DNA of 64,000 nt from Actinophytocola sp963826035 (GCA_963826035.1 CAWGVZ010000023.1:62001-126000); one strand, 5' to 3'; positions 43,376-51,589 are shown, numbered from the stretch's first letter. Notes: generated by a model from the letters alone, not told the origin. A program made the numbers and translations.

Positions 43376-44877
43376 CAAGGCCGTGTAGTTAGTGGGTGGG
43401 CGGGTTGTCAAACCGGCTGAAATGGGCAACGGAGTCCCTGTTACAACAGTGTCGACCAAGATCACTGAGTACAGGAACTCCGTTGGACATCCAGTCTGTC
43501 ACTACCCGCACGGTTACTGTGGCGAGGGGCCGATACGCGCCTGGTCACCTGGGTGAGTTGACTCAGCACGTCCCTTTCGAGATGGTCGATCAGGCCCTGG
43601 CTGCGACCCGCACGACCCAGTCCCGGCTGCGGGATCTGCCTTCCCGGGTGGTGGTTTACCTCGTGTTGGCGGCCTGTCTGTTTCCTGAAGTGGGCTACCT
43701 CGGGGTGTGGCGCAAGCTCACTGCTGCTCTGGCTGGTGTGCCCACCCTTACTCCGACGGGCGGCGGGCTGGCCGCTGCCCGCCGCCGGGTCGGGGTGGCC
43801 CCGCTGCGGTGGCTGTTCGATCTGTTGCGTGGCCCGGCCGCCGTTGGCCGCCACCGTGGGAGTTGGTGGCGTGGGCTGCTGGTGTGTGCGATCGACGGCA
43901 CCACTCTGACCGTGCCTGACAACCCGAGAATCCTGACCCGGTTCACCAAGCAGCGGGGTAATCACGGTGGCACCGGCTACCCGCAGGTCCGCCTGGTCGC
44001 GCTGCTGGCCTGCGGCACCCGCGCCGTCATCGACGCCGTGTTCGGTCCGACCAGCATCGGCGAGACCACCTACACGCCACAATTGCTGCGCAGCCTGCGC
44101 GCCGGGATGATCTTGTTGGGCGACCGCAACTTCGGTGCGGCCGACCTGATCACCCAGATCGCGGCCACTGGATCCGATGTCCTCATCCGGCTAAAAAACG
44201 GCCGAACAATGCCGATCCTGGCCCGCTACCCCGACGGCTCCTACCTGTCGATGCTGGGTCGGCTGCGGGTACGCGTCATCGAGTGCGAGATCACCATCTC
44301 CACCCAGACAGGCCAGCAGACCGGCGTCTACCGACTGGCCACCACTCTGCTCGACCACCACCGCTACCCTGCGGGCGAGTTGATCCGGCTCTACCACGAG
44401 CGGTGGGAGATCGAAACCGCCTACCTGGAACTGAAATCCACCATCCTGGGCGGACGAGTGCTACGCGCCCGCACCCCGACCGGTGTCGTCCAAGAGATCT
44501 ACGCCCTGCTGGTGGTCTACCACCTCCTGCGCACGGCCATCGCCGACGCCACAACAACCCGACCCGATACCGACCCGGACCGGGCCAGCTTCACCATCGC
44601 CTGGCAGACCGCCCGCGATCAACTCATCCAGGCCGCCGACGTCATCGCCGGCACCGTCATCGACCTCGCCGGCACGATCGGCCGGCACGTCCTGGCCAAC
44701 CTGCTGCCCGCCCGACGACTACGGGTATGTCCCCGCATCGTCAAACGCGCCATCTCCAAATACCAGGCCCGCGGACCCAACATCGACCGGACCAGCTACA
44801 AAGCCACCCTCACCATCGACATCCTCACCGGCGAGCCACCTTGACACCCACACAAGATCACTAACTACACGGCCTTG
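43376..44877 (+). mobile_element. IS4-family element with 19-bp ends and 10-bp target duplication
   Basis: The ends are CAAGGCCGTGTAGTTAGTG (43376-43394) and its perfect complement (44859-44877). GGACTAGCTG is duplicated on both sides (43366-43375 and 44878-44887). A 10-bp duplication fits IS4. Perfect ends and duplications imply a recent insertion. The right duplication contains the stop codon of the DUF5990 gene, which stays intact. Confidence 0.92.
43396..44844 (+). CDS. IS4-family transposase
   Basis: The transposase is up to 482 residues. The N-terminal IS4 domain runs RYAPGHLGELTQHVPFEMVDQAL; the catalytic domain has LVCAIDGTTLTVPD (Asp), MILLGDRNFGAADL (Asp) and the YREK-type signature LYHERWEIETAYLELKSTILGG (Glu). 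An in-frame TTG at 43483 with AGGA upstream is an alternative, perhaps more likely, start, because similarity begins near TVTVARGRYAPG. Intact and probably functional. Confidence 0.9.
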   Translation: MGGLSNRLKWATESLLQQCRPRSLSTGTPLDIQSVTTRTVTVARGRYAPGHLGELTQHVPFEMVDQALAATRTTQSRLRDLPSRVVVYLVLAACLFPEVGYLGVWRKLTAALAGVPTLTPTGGGLAAARRRVGVAPLRWLFDLLRGPAAVGRHRGSWWRGLLVCAIDGTTLTVPDNPRILTRFTKQRGNHGGTGYPQVRLVALLACGTRAVIDAVFGPTSIGETTYTPQLLRSLRAGMILLGDRNFGAADLITQIAATGSDVLIRLKNGRTMPILARYPDGSYLSMLGRLRVRVIECEITISTQTGQQTGVYRLATTLLDHHRYPAGELIRLYHERWEIETAYLELKSTILGGRVLRARTPTGVVQEIYALLVVYHLLRTAIADATTTRPDTDPDRASFTIAWQTARDQLIQAADVIAGTVIDLAGTIGRHVLANLLPARRLRVCPRIVKRAISKYQARGPNIDRTSYKATLTIDILTGEPP

Positions 44878-44880
44878 GGA

Positions 44881-45345
44881 CTAGCTGTTCGCCGACGGGT
44901 TCGCGGCGTACTCCCATTCGAGCAGCGCGTCCGGTATGCGGGGGGCGATCGGCCCACCTTTGGCATCGGACAGCGCGACCGTTGCCTGCAGGACGGCGCC
45001 CGCCGACACGGCCTGGTCCAACTGCTTCTGATCGATGGGCGGCAGGCGCAGTTTGGCCGCGCGGAACAGCTCGAAGTGACCGTCGGCGTCCACCGTGCCC
45101 CAGGCGAGCGCGACCGATCGATCGTCCTTGCCGAGCCCGGTGATGTAGGGACCGCGGTAGTCCAGCTTGCCGGCGCGATCCGGCCGGACCTCGACGTAGA
45201 GGTCGAACTCGACCCGCTCGGCGTCGGCACGCACCGGCGACTCGACCTCCTTGCCCTTCTTGACCCCGACGTGAACCGGCTCGCGGTCGAAGAACCGCAC
45301 CCCAGGTAGGCGGTGCCCGATGATGCGTACCGGCAGTCGCGACAT
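44881..45345 (-). CDS. DUF5990 family protein
   Basis: The 154-residue protein starts MSRLPVRIIGHRLPGVRF. It contains VHVGVKKGKEVESPVRADAERVEFDLYVEV and YRGPYITGLGKDDRSVALAWGTV, then PPIDQKQLDQAVSAGAVLQATVALSDAKGGP. This looks like the DUF5990 group, found scattered in actinomycetes without known function. No membrane segment or signal is seen. The stop codon is shared with the IS4 target duplication, so the insertion just missed the gene. It belongs to the inserted block rather than to the biosynthetic core. Confidence 0.75.
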   Translation of the reverse strand: MSRLPVRIIGHRLPGVRFFDREPVHVGVKKGKEVESPVRADAERVEFDLYVEVRPDRAGKLDYRGPYITGLGKDDRSVALAWGTVDADGHFELFRAAKLRLPPIDQKQLDQAVSAGAVLQATVALSDAKGGPIAPRIPDALLEWEYAANPSANS

Positions 45346-45399
45346 ACCTCACCCTCTGCGAGACGGCGCCAACACGAGGTCGGCAGGCCATCGCTCACC

Positions 45400-45572
45400 G
45401 GACGGTGTCGCGCTGGCGGACGCCAGCCTCGTGCCGAGTATCGCACTGGCTGGGCCGACCCGCCTGAGCCGGCGCGCCACTCCAGCGCCGTCAGACCTAG
45501 GCGATGGTCGATGTCCGCCGTCGTCCTGCCCGAGCGCGGCAGCTTCTGCTGGAGCAGGTCCGGCCGGGACGC
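45400..45572 (-). pseudogene. Decayed fragment of a GNAT-ankyrin paralogue
   Basis: The minus strand reads SRPDLLQQKLPRSGRTTADI and, after a frame change, GLTALEW and ARRLRRVGPASAIL. These correspond to SRPDLLQQRRPRSGKTLLHL and RTALEWARQLRRVGPASAIL in the GNAT-ankyrin protein at 25.5 kb. About 60 residues are deleted between them. It ends about 20 bp from the boundary of the inverted duplication, so this locus may have recombined with cluster DNA more than once. Confidence 0.65.
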
Positions 45573-45591
45573 TATAACGTGAACGCCACCC

Positions 45592-47582
45592 GCTGCCGAG
45601 CAGGACAGGCGGTGCCCGATGACCTTCGACGAACGTCTACGGCCCCGCGCTCAGCGCCTCGCGCACCTGTTGGCCGACTCGCGCGGCGCGGACATCCTGG
45701 CCGAGTTCCAACGGCTCGCGTCCGCCCAGCGCGCGGACACCACCAACCGACTGGCCACACAGGACTCGGCACATCTCGGTGTGTGGCAGGCCGAACGCGA
45801 CGGGCGAGGCGTTGCGCTGCGGCGGCGCGAACTCCCTCCGAGCAAGCTGGTGGGCTGGGCCGACGTCGACTTCGTGCCACCCGCGGGCGACGCCCGCCGG
45901 GTGGTGCTGGTCGGGGAGTCGAGCGCGCGTGGGCTGGACTGTACGGACGTGCTCGCCCGGATGCTCGACGCGGCCGCACCAGGCGGCTTCCAGTGCGTCA
46001 ACCTGATGAAGACAGGCGGCAGCGTCGAGGAACTCCGCCGGCTCACCGGTCAGCTGCCGCTCGCCCGGCCGGAGGTGGTGGTGTTGGTCGCCGGCAACGA
46101 CTGGACCGGGCCGCCACGTCCGATCGCGCCCGCGACGCGCGCCATCCTGGGCGACGCGTGGCGTGCCGGCGGCTATGCGGCCCTCCGCCGCGCCTACGTC
46201 ACCGAGGTTGTGCTGCCGAGAACGCGTCAGGTCCTCGACGCCCTGGTCGAACTCCACTCGGCCGGCGGCCCGCGGATCGTGGTGATGATCCCCGAGTTCA
46301 ACCTGCCCGGCTGGGCACCGCCGGCCGACATCGAGGTCCCGATGCTCGAACCCGACGCTCTGCGACACTGGTACGACCTGTACGACGAGGCCGTCGTCGC
46401 CCGGGGCGAGCGACGCTTCACCGACGTCGCCCTGCTTGCCGAGCGACTACGCCTGCTCGACGGCGGCACCAGCCCCATCCCCGGCTATCTGCACGCCACC
46501 GCGGCGATCGCGCAGAACGACGGCAAGACAGCCCGTGCCGGCCTGGAGGACTCCAGGGACACCCTGGTCGGACTCGGTGTCTGGCACACGCCACGAATCC
46601 TGCGGGACGTCCAGGAGGCGCTCGCCGACCTCGCGCACGAGCACGACTTTCCCTGTGTCGACCTACGCGTCGTCCTGGACTCGGCGGAGCTCCCGGGAAT
46701 GCCGAGCCCCGACTACCTGTACAGCTACTGCCACCTGTCCGACCACGGCATGGAGAAGGCGATGGCGGCGATCGCCGACGCGGTGCTCGACCACCCGACG
46801 GGCTCAACCCCGACCGGCGACGGCATCCCGCCGGAGATCCGAGGCGCCGCACACCTCACGGCCGCCGTGTTCGGCGCGCTGTTCGGCAACCCCGCGGAAC
46901 TGGTGACACCGCGGCTGCGCGCCGCCGTGGCCGCCGACCCACGGGTCACCGAGTATCTGGCGGCGCTACTCGACGTCCTGGAAGGATTCGGTCCGATGTG
47001 GTGCCACGCCGGAATTCGGACGCTCGCCACGTCGCCGCTCGCCGCCACCCTCTTCGGGCCCCAGCTACTCAAGAGCGACCACGCCCCGGAACTATGGACG
47101 CTGCGCGAATGCCTGTCCGCGGTGCTCGGACGAGCCCCCGCCACCGTGCCCACCGAGGTCGACCTACTGGCCGCACCCGAGGGCCCGGGACACCGGCCCG
47201 CCAACCAGGGAGCGCAACGCGGCTACCGGCAGGCCACGACAAGGGACCAGACGCTGGCCTTCGCCCTGGACCAACCCCGGCCCGGCACGCTGCAGCTCAC
47301 CTACCGCATGCCGAACGCTCCGCGCGGCGATCGTGCGCCCGTCTCGCTCAACGACCGGCCCATCGGCACCCTGACCGCGACGGACCGCTGGTCCGGCGTC
47401 GAGTTCGCACTACCCCAGAACGCCACCCGCGTCGGGGTGAACAGGGTACGCGTGCGGTGGCCGGTGCCTGAGGTGGACCAGCGACGATGGCGGGACACGG
47501 AAACCGCGGCGATCGGCCGGGGCGCCGCCATGCGCGTACTGCCGGTGTTCGGTGAGCTCTTCGAGGCACTCGTCTCGATCCG
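45592..47582. repeat. 1,991-bp inverted duplication, arm 2
   Basis: This is the opposite-orientation copy of 16659-18649. The left boundary is GCTGCCGAGCAGG at 45592; the right boundary is CTCGTCTCGATCCG at 47582. Beyond it the sequence switches within a few bases to the lmbU-like fragment. Confidence 0.9.
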
Positions 47583-47697
47583 TGCCGGCGGGCCAGCATC
47601 TCCCACGCCTCGTGGTGGTGGTTGGGCGACTGGCTCATCTACGGTGAAGACTGGTACCCGGATCGGTACAACCAGGCAGTCGCGGAAACGGGCTTAG
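45619..47697 (+). CDS. SGNH/GDSL-type hydrolase, copy 2 with altered C-terminus
   Basis: This is identical in translation to copy 1 from MTFDERLRPRAQRL through FEALVSIR, so it includes the complete SGNH core (GESSARG, AGND, LSDHG). After the duplication boundary at 47582 the frame runs about 38 residues into the antisense-frame lmbU remnant (AGGPASPTPRGGGW...) before stopping at 47697. Copy 1 instead ends QGGPT, so only the last few residues differ in origin and the fold should be preserved. It lacks the promoter motif of copy 1, and its upstream 27 bp join the decayed ankyrin fragment; it may be poorly expressed. Confidence 0.8.
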   Translation: MTFDERLRPRAQRLAHLLADSRGADILAEFQRLASAQRADTTNRLATQDSAHLGVWQAERDGRGVALRRRELPPSKLVGWADVDFVPPAGDARRVVLVGESSARGLDCTDVLARMLDAAAPGGFQCVNLMKTGGSVEELRRLTGQLPLARPEVVVLVAGNDWTGPPRPIAPATRAILGDAWRAGGYAALRRAYVTEVVLPRTRQVLDALVELHSAGGPRIVVMIPEFNLPGWAPPADIEVPMLEPDALRHWYDLYDEAVVARGERRFTDVALLAERLRLLDGGTSPIPGYLHATAAIAQNDGKTARAGLEDSRDTLVGLGVWHTPRILRDVQEALADLAHEHDFPCVDLRVVLDSAELPGMPSPDYLYSYCHLSDHGMEKAMAAIADAVLDHPTGSTPTGDGIPPEIRGAAHLTAAVFGALFGNPAELVTPRLRAAVAADPRVTEYLAALLDVLEGFGPMWCHAGIRTLATSPLAATLFGPQLLKSDHAPELWTLRECLSAVLGRAPATVPTEVDLLAAPEGPGHRPANQGAQRGYRQATTRDQTLAFALDQPRPGTLQLTYRMPNAPRGDRAPVSLNDRPIGTLTATDRWSGVEFALPQNATRVGVNRVRVRWPVPEVDQRRWRDTETAAIGRGAAMRVLPVFGELFEALVSIRAGGPASPTPRGGGWATGSSTVKTGTRIGTTRQSRKRA

Positions 47698-47865
47698 AGG
47701 CCGCGCAGCCGCTACGAAATTACGCGTGGGTAGCGCGCAAATTCACGCCGTCCCGCCGGCGGGACAAGCTGAGCCTGCAGCACCACGAGGTCGTGGCGGC
47801 ATTGCCCCCGCAGAACCATGACTTGATGGAATGGATTACCGAAGTACTGGAACGCGTGAGAACAC
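47597..47865 (+). pseudogene. Fragment of a second LmbU-family regulator
   Basis: The frame reads ISHASWWWLGDWLIYGEDW, PDRYNQAVAETGL, PLRNYAWVARKFTPSRRRD and LSLQHHEVVAALPPQ. It then jumps to HDLMEWITEVLERVRTRR. Compared with the gene at 1.8-2.5 kb, the N-terminus is missing and about 55 residues between LPPQ and DLMEW are deleted. The sequence is diverged from the intact copy, so it is an older duplicate or came from another cluster. The 5' side is cut exactly by the inverted-duplication boundary. Confidence 0.75.
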
Positions 47866-47886
47866 GACGATGCCGCGGGAGGCCTC

Positions 47887-48657
47887 ATGCCGGACAGCGA
47901 CGCCACCAGCCTCGTCTCGCTCGCTGCGACGGACTCCCTGCCGGCGCACCAGTTCATGGACGCGGCCACGGTGGACTGGATCGCGTCCCATCGACCGGCC
48001 TTCCCTCTCGAGACAGAGCGCTGCCAGCTGCCGGCCGTCGCCCGGCGCGTGCTGGCGGCCGGAGCGGGCCCACCGCACTGGCATGCCGAGCCGCGGATCG
48101 TCGAGTCGCTGCATGGTAGCCGGCACCTGCTCCGCACGGCGGCCATCGCGGCCCTGCTCGCCGGGCTGCATGGGCTGGACGAGAAGACGACCGCGACCCT
48201 CGTCGTCGCCGCCGCGGTGCACGACTGCCGGCGGCTGGACGACGGGTGCGACCGCGGCCACGGCTGGCGTGGCGGCGACTGGCTGATGCAAACCGGTCCC
48301 GAGGTGTTCGGCCACTTCGGTGTCGAGTACTCCGACGAGCAGCTGGAGCACGCGGCGACGGCCGTGCGGCTACACGAGATCCCCTACGAGTGGTTCGGGC
48401 ACGCCCCCGACCTGGACGTCATGCGGCAAAAGGCACCCATGATCACGGACCTGCTCAAGACCGCCGACGCCGCGGATCGCTATCGACTGCCGAAGAAGCC
48501 CTGGTGGCCCAAGGACCAGTTCGTCCGGATCGTCGCCCCGGAATGGGTGAAAAGACTGGCGTTCGAGCTCGTCGTGGAATCCGAGCGGGCGTTTGTCGAC
48601 GGTAGACCGAGCGGCGAGAGCGTGCTCGACCCACTCGCGCGTTGGGGGCTGATCTAG
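47887..48657 (+). CDS. HD-domain protein (putative phosphohydrolase)
   Basis: This is a 256-residue protein. HD-superfamily metal residues are visible: His in SLHGSRHLLRTAAIAALL, the HD pair in VVAAAVHDCRRLDDG (about residue 112) and the late Asp in LLKTADAADRYRLPKKPWW. WRGGDWLMQTGPEVFGHFGVEYS is a distinctive insert. Such proteins hydrolyse phosphate esters or nucleotides in the cytoplasm. The ATG at 47887 lies 22 bp after the lmbU remnant. The substrate is unknown, and it is not obviously part of the biosynthetic pathway. Confidence 0.75.
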   Translation: MPDSDATSLVSLAATDSLPAHQFMDAATVDWIASHRPAFPLETERCQLPAVARRVLAAGAGPPHWHAEPRIVESLHGSRHLLRTAAIAALLAGLHGLDEKTTATLVVAAAVHDCRRLDDGCDRGHGWRGGDWLMQTGPEVFGHFGVEYSDEQLEHAATAVRLHEIPYEWFGHAPDLDVMRQKAPMITDLLKTADAADRYRLPKKPWWPKDQFVRIVAPEWVKRLAFELVVESERAFVDGRPSGESVLDPLARWGLI

Positions 48658-48671
48658 TGATGCTCAGTCTC

Positions 48672-48825
48672 GGTGGGCGAAGCCGATGCGACGAAGGACT
48701 CCTTCCTCACGCCCAGTGTGATGAAGGACGCTCCCTCGCCACTCTCCCCGGCGGCGGGTCTGTGGTGCACCGAACGACGCTTTCGGTGCGTTGAGCGCAC
48801 CGAACGCCACGCCTTCGGTGCATCG
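48672..48825. repeat. Cluster of palindromic intergenic repeats between convergent genes
   Basis: Two variants follow each other. At about 48691-48735: GAAGGACTCCTTCCTCACGC then CAGTGTGATGAAGGACGC. At about 48767-48822: CACCGAACGACGCTTTCGGTG, GCGTTGAGCGC, then CACCGAACGCCACGCCTTCGGTG. Each half forms a hairpin. They separate the HD gene from the HemN-like gene and probably terminate both. Confidence 0.6.
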
Positions 48826-48879
48826 GCCCGCGGCGCAAGCACCACCCCGGACGCCGTGTCCCCCGAAAGACTTCCGAAA

Positions 48880-50190
48880 GCGGCCTCTTATGCGCGGGTT
48901 GTTTTGAGGCCGGCGCTCATGGTGTAGGCGAGGTGGTTGATGTAGGCGTGGTGGATGGTGGTGGGGTCGATTCGGAGGCTTGTGTTGGTTTCGAGGTATC
49001 GGGCGCCGCATTGTTGGAGTATCTGGAGCCATTCGTGGAGGTAGGGGGTGTTTCGTAGGTCGTGGAAGGAGAGGCCGGTGAGTCGTTGGAAGCGGGTGTA
49101 GACGAGTCCTTCTCGTGTCATGAGGGCGCCTCCGATGAGTGCTGTGCAGCGTTCGGGTTTGTCGAGAGTGAATTGGTGTGCGGCGGTGAATGAGTGTGGG
49201 TTGTCGAGGTATTCTTGGTATTTGGTGTTTTCGTTCCATAGGAGGTGGTGTCCGATGATTGATTCGGCGCCGCTGCCGAAGCCGATTTTGTCGCCGGAGA
49301 GGTCGTATTTGTAGTTGCCGTCTTTGTCTTCGTGGTGGGTGTTGCGGACCCAGTATCCGTGGCAGTATTCGTGGTATCCGGCTGCGTTGAGTAGGGATAT
49401 GGCGAGTTCGTATCCTTCGATCATGTGGGTGCGTGAATGGGCGGCCAGTACGCTACGTTTGAGTTGCATGGCCATGACGGTTTTGGGTGTGGCGCGGTAT
49501 GGATATACGGACACGTGTGGTGGGTTGAGCGCGAGTGTCCGTTCGAGTGTTTCTTGGGATGATGCGAGGTCTTCGCCGGGGAAGCTTGAGATGATGTCGA
49601 TGTTGAAGTTGTCGATGCCGCCGGCTCGTAACAGTTCGACGGCTTGTTCGGTGTGTTCGCCGGTGTGTACGCGGCCGGAGCGGCGTAGCTGGTAGGGGTT
49701 GAATGACTGGGCTCCCACGCTGACGCGGTTCACGCCGATCGTGAGCATGGTGTCGAGTTTTTCCGCGGTCAGGTTGTTGGGTGTCGTTTCCATCGACCAC
49801 TGTTCGAGCGGTCGTAGGTCGAAGCTGTCGGCGAGGGTGGTGGCGATGGCGCGCATTTCTGTGGGTGTGAGGCGGGTGGGTGTGCCGCCACCCCAGTACA
49901 TGACCTGTGGTTGGTATCCCAGCGTGGTGAGCAGCGGGCCGTAGTATCGGATCTGCCGGCACAGGGCGTCGACATAGTCGGTCCGGTTCTCCTGCTCGCT
50001 GCGTAGCCGGCTGACGGGTATGTCGACCACCCAGTCACAGAAATGGCATTTCGACGTGCAGAACGGCACGTGGACATAGATCGCCAGTTTCCTGACCCGG
50101 TCCTCACATGTCACGGACTCGATGGCATCCAACAGATCGTGTGGGTTCACGACACCCTCCTCATGGCCCACACCCGAAAACCGTGACGGG
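48880..50190. repeat. Direct repeat, full copy of the HemN-like gene region
   Basis: This is the long counterpart of 33871-34188. Its first bases (GCGGCCTCTTATGCGCGGG) and last bases (CACCCGAAAACCGTGACGGG) are identical to that copy. The pair encloses 34189-48879. Confidence 0.9.
48888..50150 (-). CDS. HemN-like radical SAM enzyme
   Basis: This 420-residue protein starts at GTG 50150 with GAGGAGG five bases upstream. It has AIYVHVPFCTSKCHFCDW (CxxxCxxC for the 4Fe-4S cluster), VMYWGGGTPTRL, RVSVGAQSFNPYQLRRSGR, NIDIISSFPGE and VSVYPYRATP, the HemN/HemW-type barrel with a C-terminal domain. In antibiotic clusters such proteins act as class C radical SAM methyltransferases or cyclopropanases; true HemN makes porphyrins. 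The context favours a tailoring role. The gene is clearly lower in GC (parts near 50%) than all its neighbours, a sign of transfer. A deleted copy lies at 33.9 kb. Confidence 0.85.
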   Translation of the reverse strand: MNPHDLLDAIESVTCEDRVRKLAIYVHVPFCTSKCHFCDWVVDIPVSRLRSEQENRTDYVDALCRQIRYYGPLLTTLGYQPQVMYWGGGTPTRLTPTEMRAIATTLADSFDLRPLEQWSMETTPNNLTAEKLDTMLTIGVNRVSVGAQSFNPYQLRRSGRVHTGEHTEQAVELLRAGGIDNFNIDIISSFPGEDLASSQETLERTLALNPPHVSVYPYRATPKTVMAMQLKRSVLAAHSRTHMIEGYELAISLLNAAGYHEYCHGYWVRNTHHEDKDGNYKYDLSGDKIGFGSGAESIIGHHLLWNENTKYQEYLDNPHSFTAAHQFTLDKPERCTALIGGALMTREGLVYTRFQRLTGLSFHDLRNTPYLHEWLQILQQCGARYLETNTSLRIDPTTIHHAYINHLAYTMSAGLKTTRA

Positions 50191-50236
50191 ATCAGGGCGC
50201 GGTCGAATGTACCGTCCATTTCGGGAGGTGTGCACG

Positions 50237-51463
50237 ATGGCGAGAAACGGCGGCGACGTCGCGGTGGTCGGCGCCGGGGTCACGGCGCCGGGAGGGGCCT
50301 GCCGGGAGGCGTTGTGGGCGAGCCTGCTCGCCGGCCGTGCCGCTATGGCGCCTTATCGGCACCCAGAACTGCCGGAGGCGGCGGCAGTCGTGGTGGCCGA
50401 GGCCGCCGACTACGACGCGGGTCGCTACGTCACCGACGCCGAGTCGCAGCGGCTCGATCGCGTCCACCTGCTCGCCATCGGCGCCGCGGACGACGCACTC
50501 GCCCATGGCGTCGAACGGCCACCGCCGGACCGGTGCGCGGTGGTGTGTGGGGTCGGCTACGGCGCCGCGGCCACCTTGGAGTCGCTCCACCGCACGATCG
50601 CGACCAACGGGATGCGTGGCCTGAGCCCGTTCTCGGTGCCGCTGACCATGATGAACTCCGTCGCCGCCCATCTGGCGATCCGGTACGGCTTCCATGGACC
50701 GTGCCTGACCGTCTCGACCGCGTGTGCCTCGGGCGCCGACGCGATCGGCCACGGCGTCGAGTTGCTCCGTCGTGGTGCCGCCGATCTGGTCCTCGCCGGC
50801 GGCGTCGACGCGATGATCGCGCTGACGCCTGTGCTGAGTTTCTTCAAGCTGGGCGCGTTGACCGCGAATAGGGATCCCGGCACGGCGAGCCGGCCCTTCG
50901 ACCGTGCACGCGACGGGTTCGTGCTCGGTGAGGGCGCTGGTTTCGTAGTACTGCGACGGTTGGCCGATGCCCGCCGGGACGGGGCGGAGGTGCTGGGCAA
51001 CGTGAGTGGCTACGCCGCGACCTGCGACGCACACCACCTGGTCGCGCCGCAGGACGACGGCGGGGCGGCACAACGGTGCGCGACGAACGCACTGGCGGAC
51101 GCTGGCATCGGTCCTGCCGCCGTCGGCCACATCAACGCACACGGCACATCGACAGCACTGAACGACGCCGCGGAAGGCAGAGCGATGGCTGGCGTGTTTT
51201 CCGGCGCGCCGCCGCCGGTGACGGCCGTAAAAGGCGTGACGGGTCATATGATTGGCGGCTCCGGCGCGGTGGAAGCGATCGTCACGCTGATGTCGCTGCG
51301 CGAGGGATTGGTGCCGCCCGTTGCCGGCTACCGCACCCCGGATCCCGCGATCCCCCTTGACATCGTGTGCGGGGAGCCGCGAAAAATATCAGCCGAGTAT
51401 GCGATCTCAAACTCGTTCGGCTTTGGTGGGCATAACGCCGTGCTCGTTCTGCGCGCGCCCTAA
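50237..51463 (+). CDS. Stand-alone beta-ketoacyl synthase (FabF-like)
   Basis: The 408-residue protein starts MARNGGDVAVVGAGVTAPGG at 50237 after GGGAGGTG. The thiolase-fold active site is complete: Cys in LTVSTACASGADAIGHG, His in GHINAHGTSTALND and Lys-His in VKGVTGHMIGGSG. It ends ISNSFGFGGHNAVLVL. It could elongate a malonyl unit on a discrete ACP, decarboxylate, or transfer an acyl chain, and it may work with the acyl-AMP ligase encoded at the end of the window. It is divergent from the HemN-like gene and is the first gene of the large biosynthetic operon to the right. Confidence 0.9.
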   Translation: MARNGGDVAVVGAGVTAPGGACREALWASLLAGRAAMAPYRHPELPEAAAVVVAEAADYDAGRYVTDAESQRLDRVHLLAIGAADDALAHGVERPPPDRCAVVCGVGYGAAATLESLHRTIATNGMRGLSPFSVPLTMMNSVAAHLAIRYGFHGPCLTVSTACASGADAIGHGVELLRRGAADLVLAGGVDAMIALTPVLSFFKLGALTANRDPGTASRPFDRARDGFVLGEGAGFVVLRRLADARRDGAEVLGNVSGYAATCDAHHLVAPQDDGGAAQRCATNALADAGIGPAAVGHINAHGTSTALNDAAEGRAMAGVFSGAPPPVTAVKGVTGHMIGGSGAVEAIVTLMSLREGLVPPVAGYRTPDPAIPLDIVCGEPRKISAEYAISNSFGFGGHNAVLVLRAP

Positions 51464-51589
51464 AAAGTCAAGTACCAATTTCGCGTCGAGTGAGGGCTAT
51501 CACCACAGGTTTGCCGAATGTAACGTGTCGGAGCCGCTGGCAATCCGCACGCCGGTCGATTGGAAGGCGGACCGTTCAGAGGAGTGAGC

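Noticed and set aside
45504..47471. Long plus-strand frame over the second SGNH copy (and its minus-strand twin over copy 1)
   Set aside because: Extremely Arg/Pro-rich, no motifs, and present at both arms only because the DNA is duplicated; the SGNH frame has clear active-site motifs.
51560..51589. TTG start ten codons upstream of the hybrid NRPS-PKS
   Set aside because: No ribosome-binding site was seen, whereas AGAGGAG lies at good spacing before GTG 51590.
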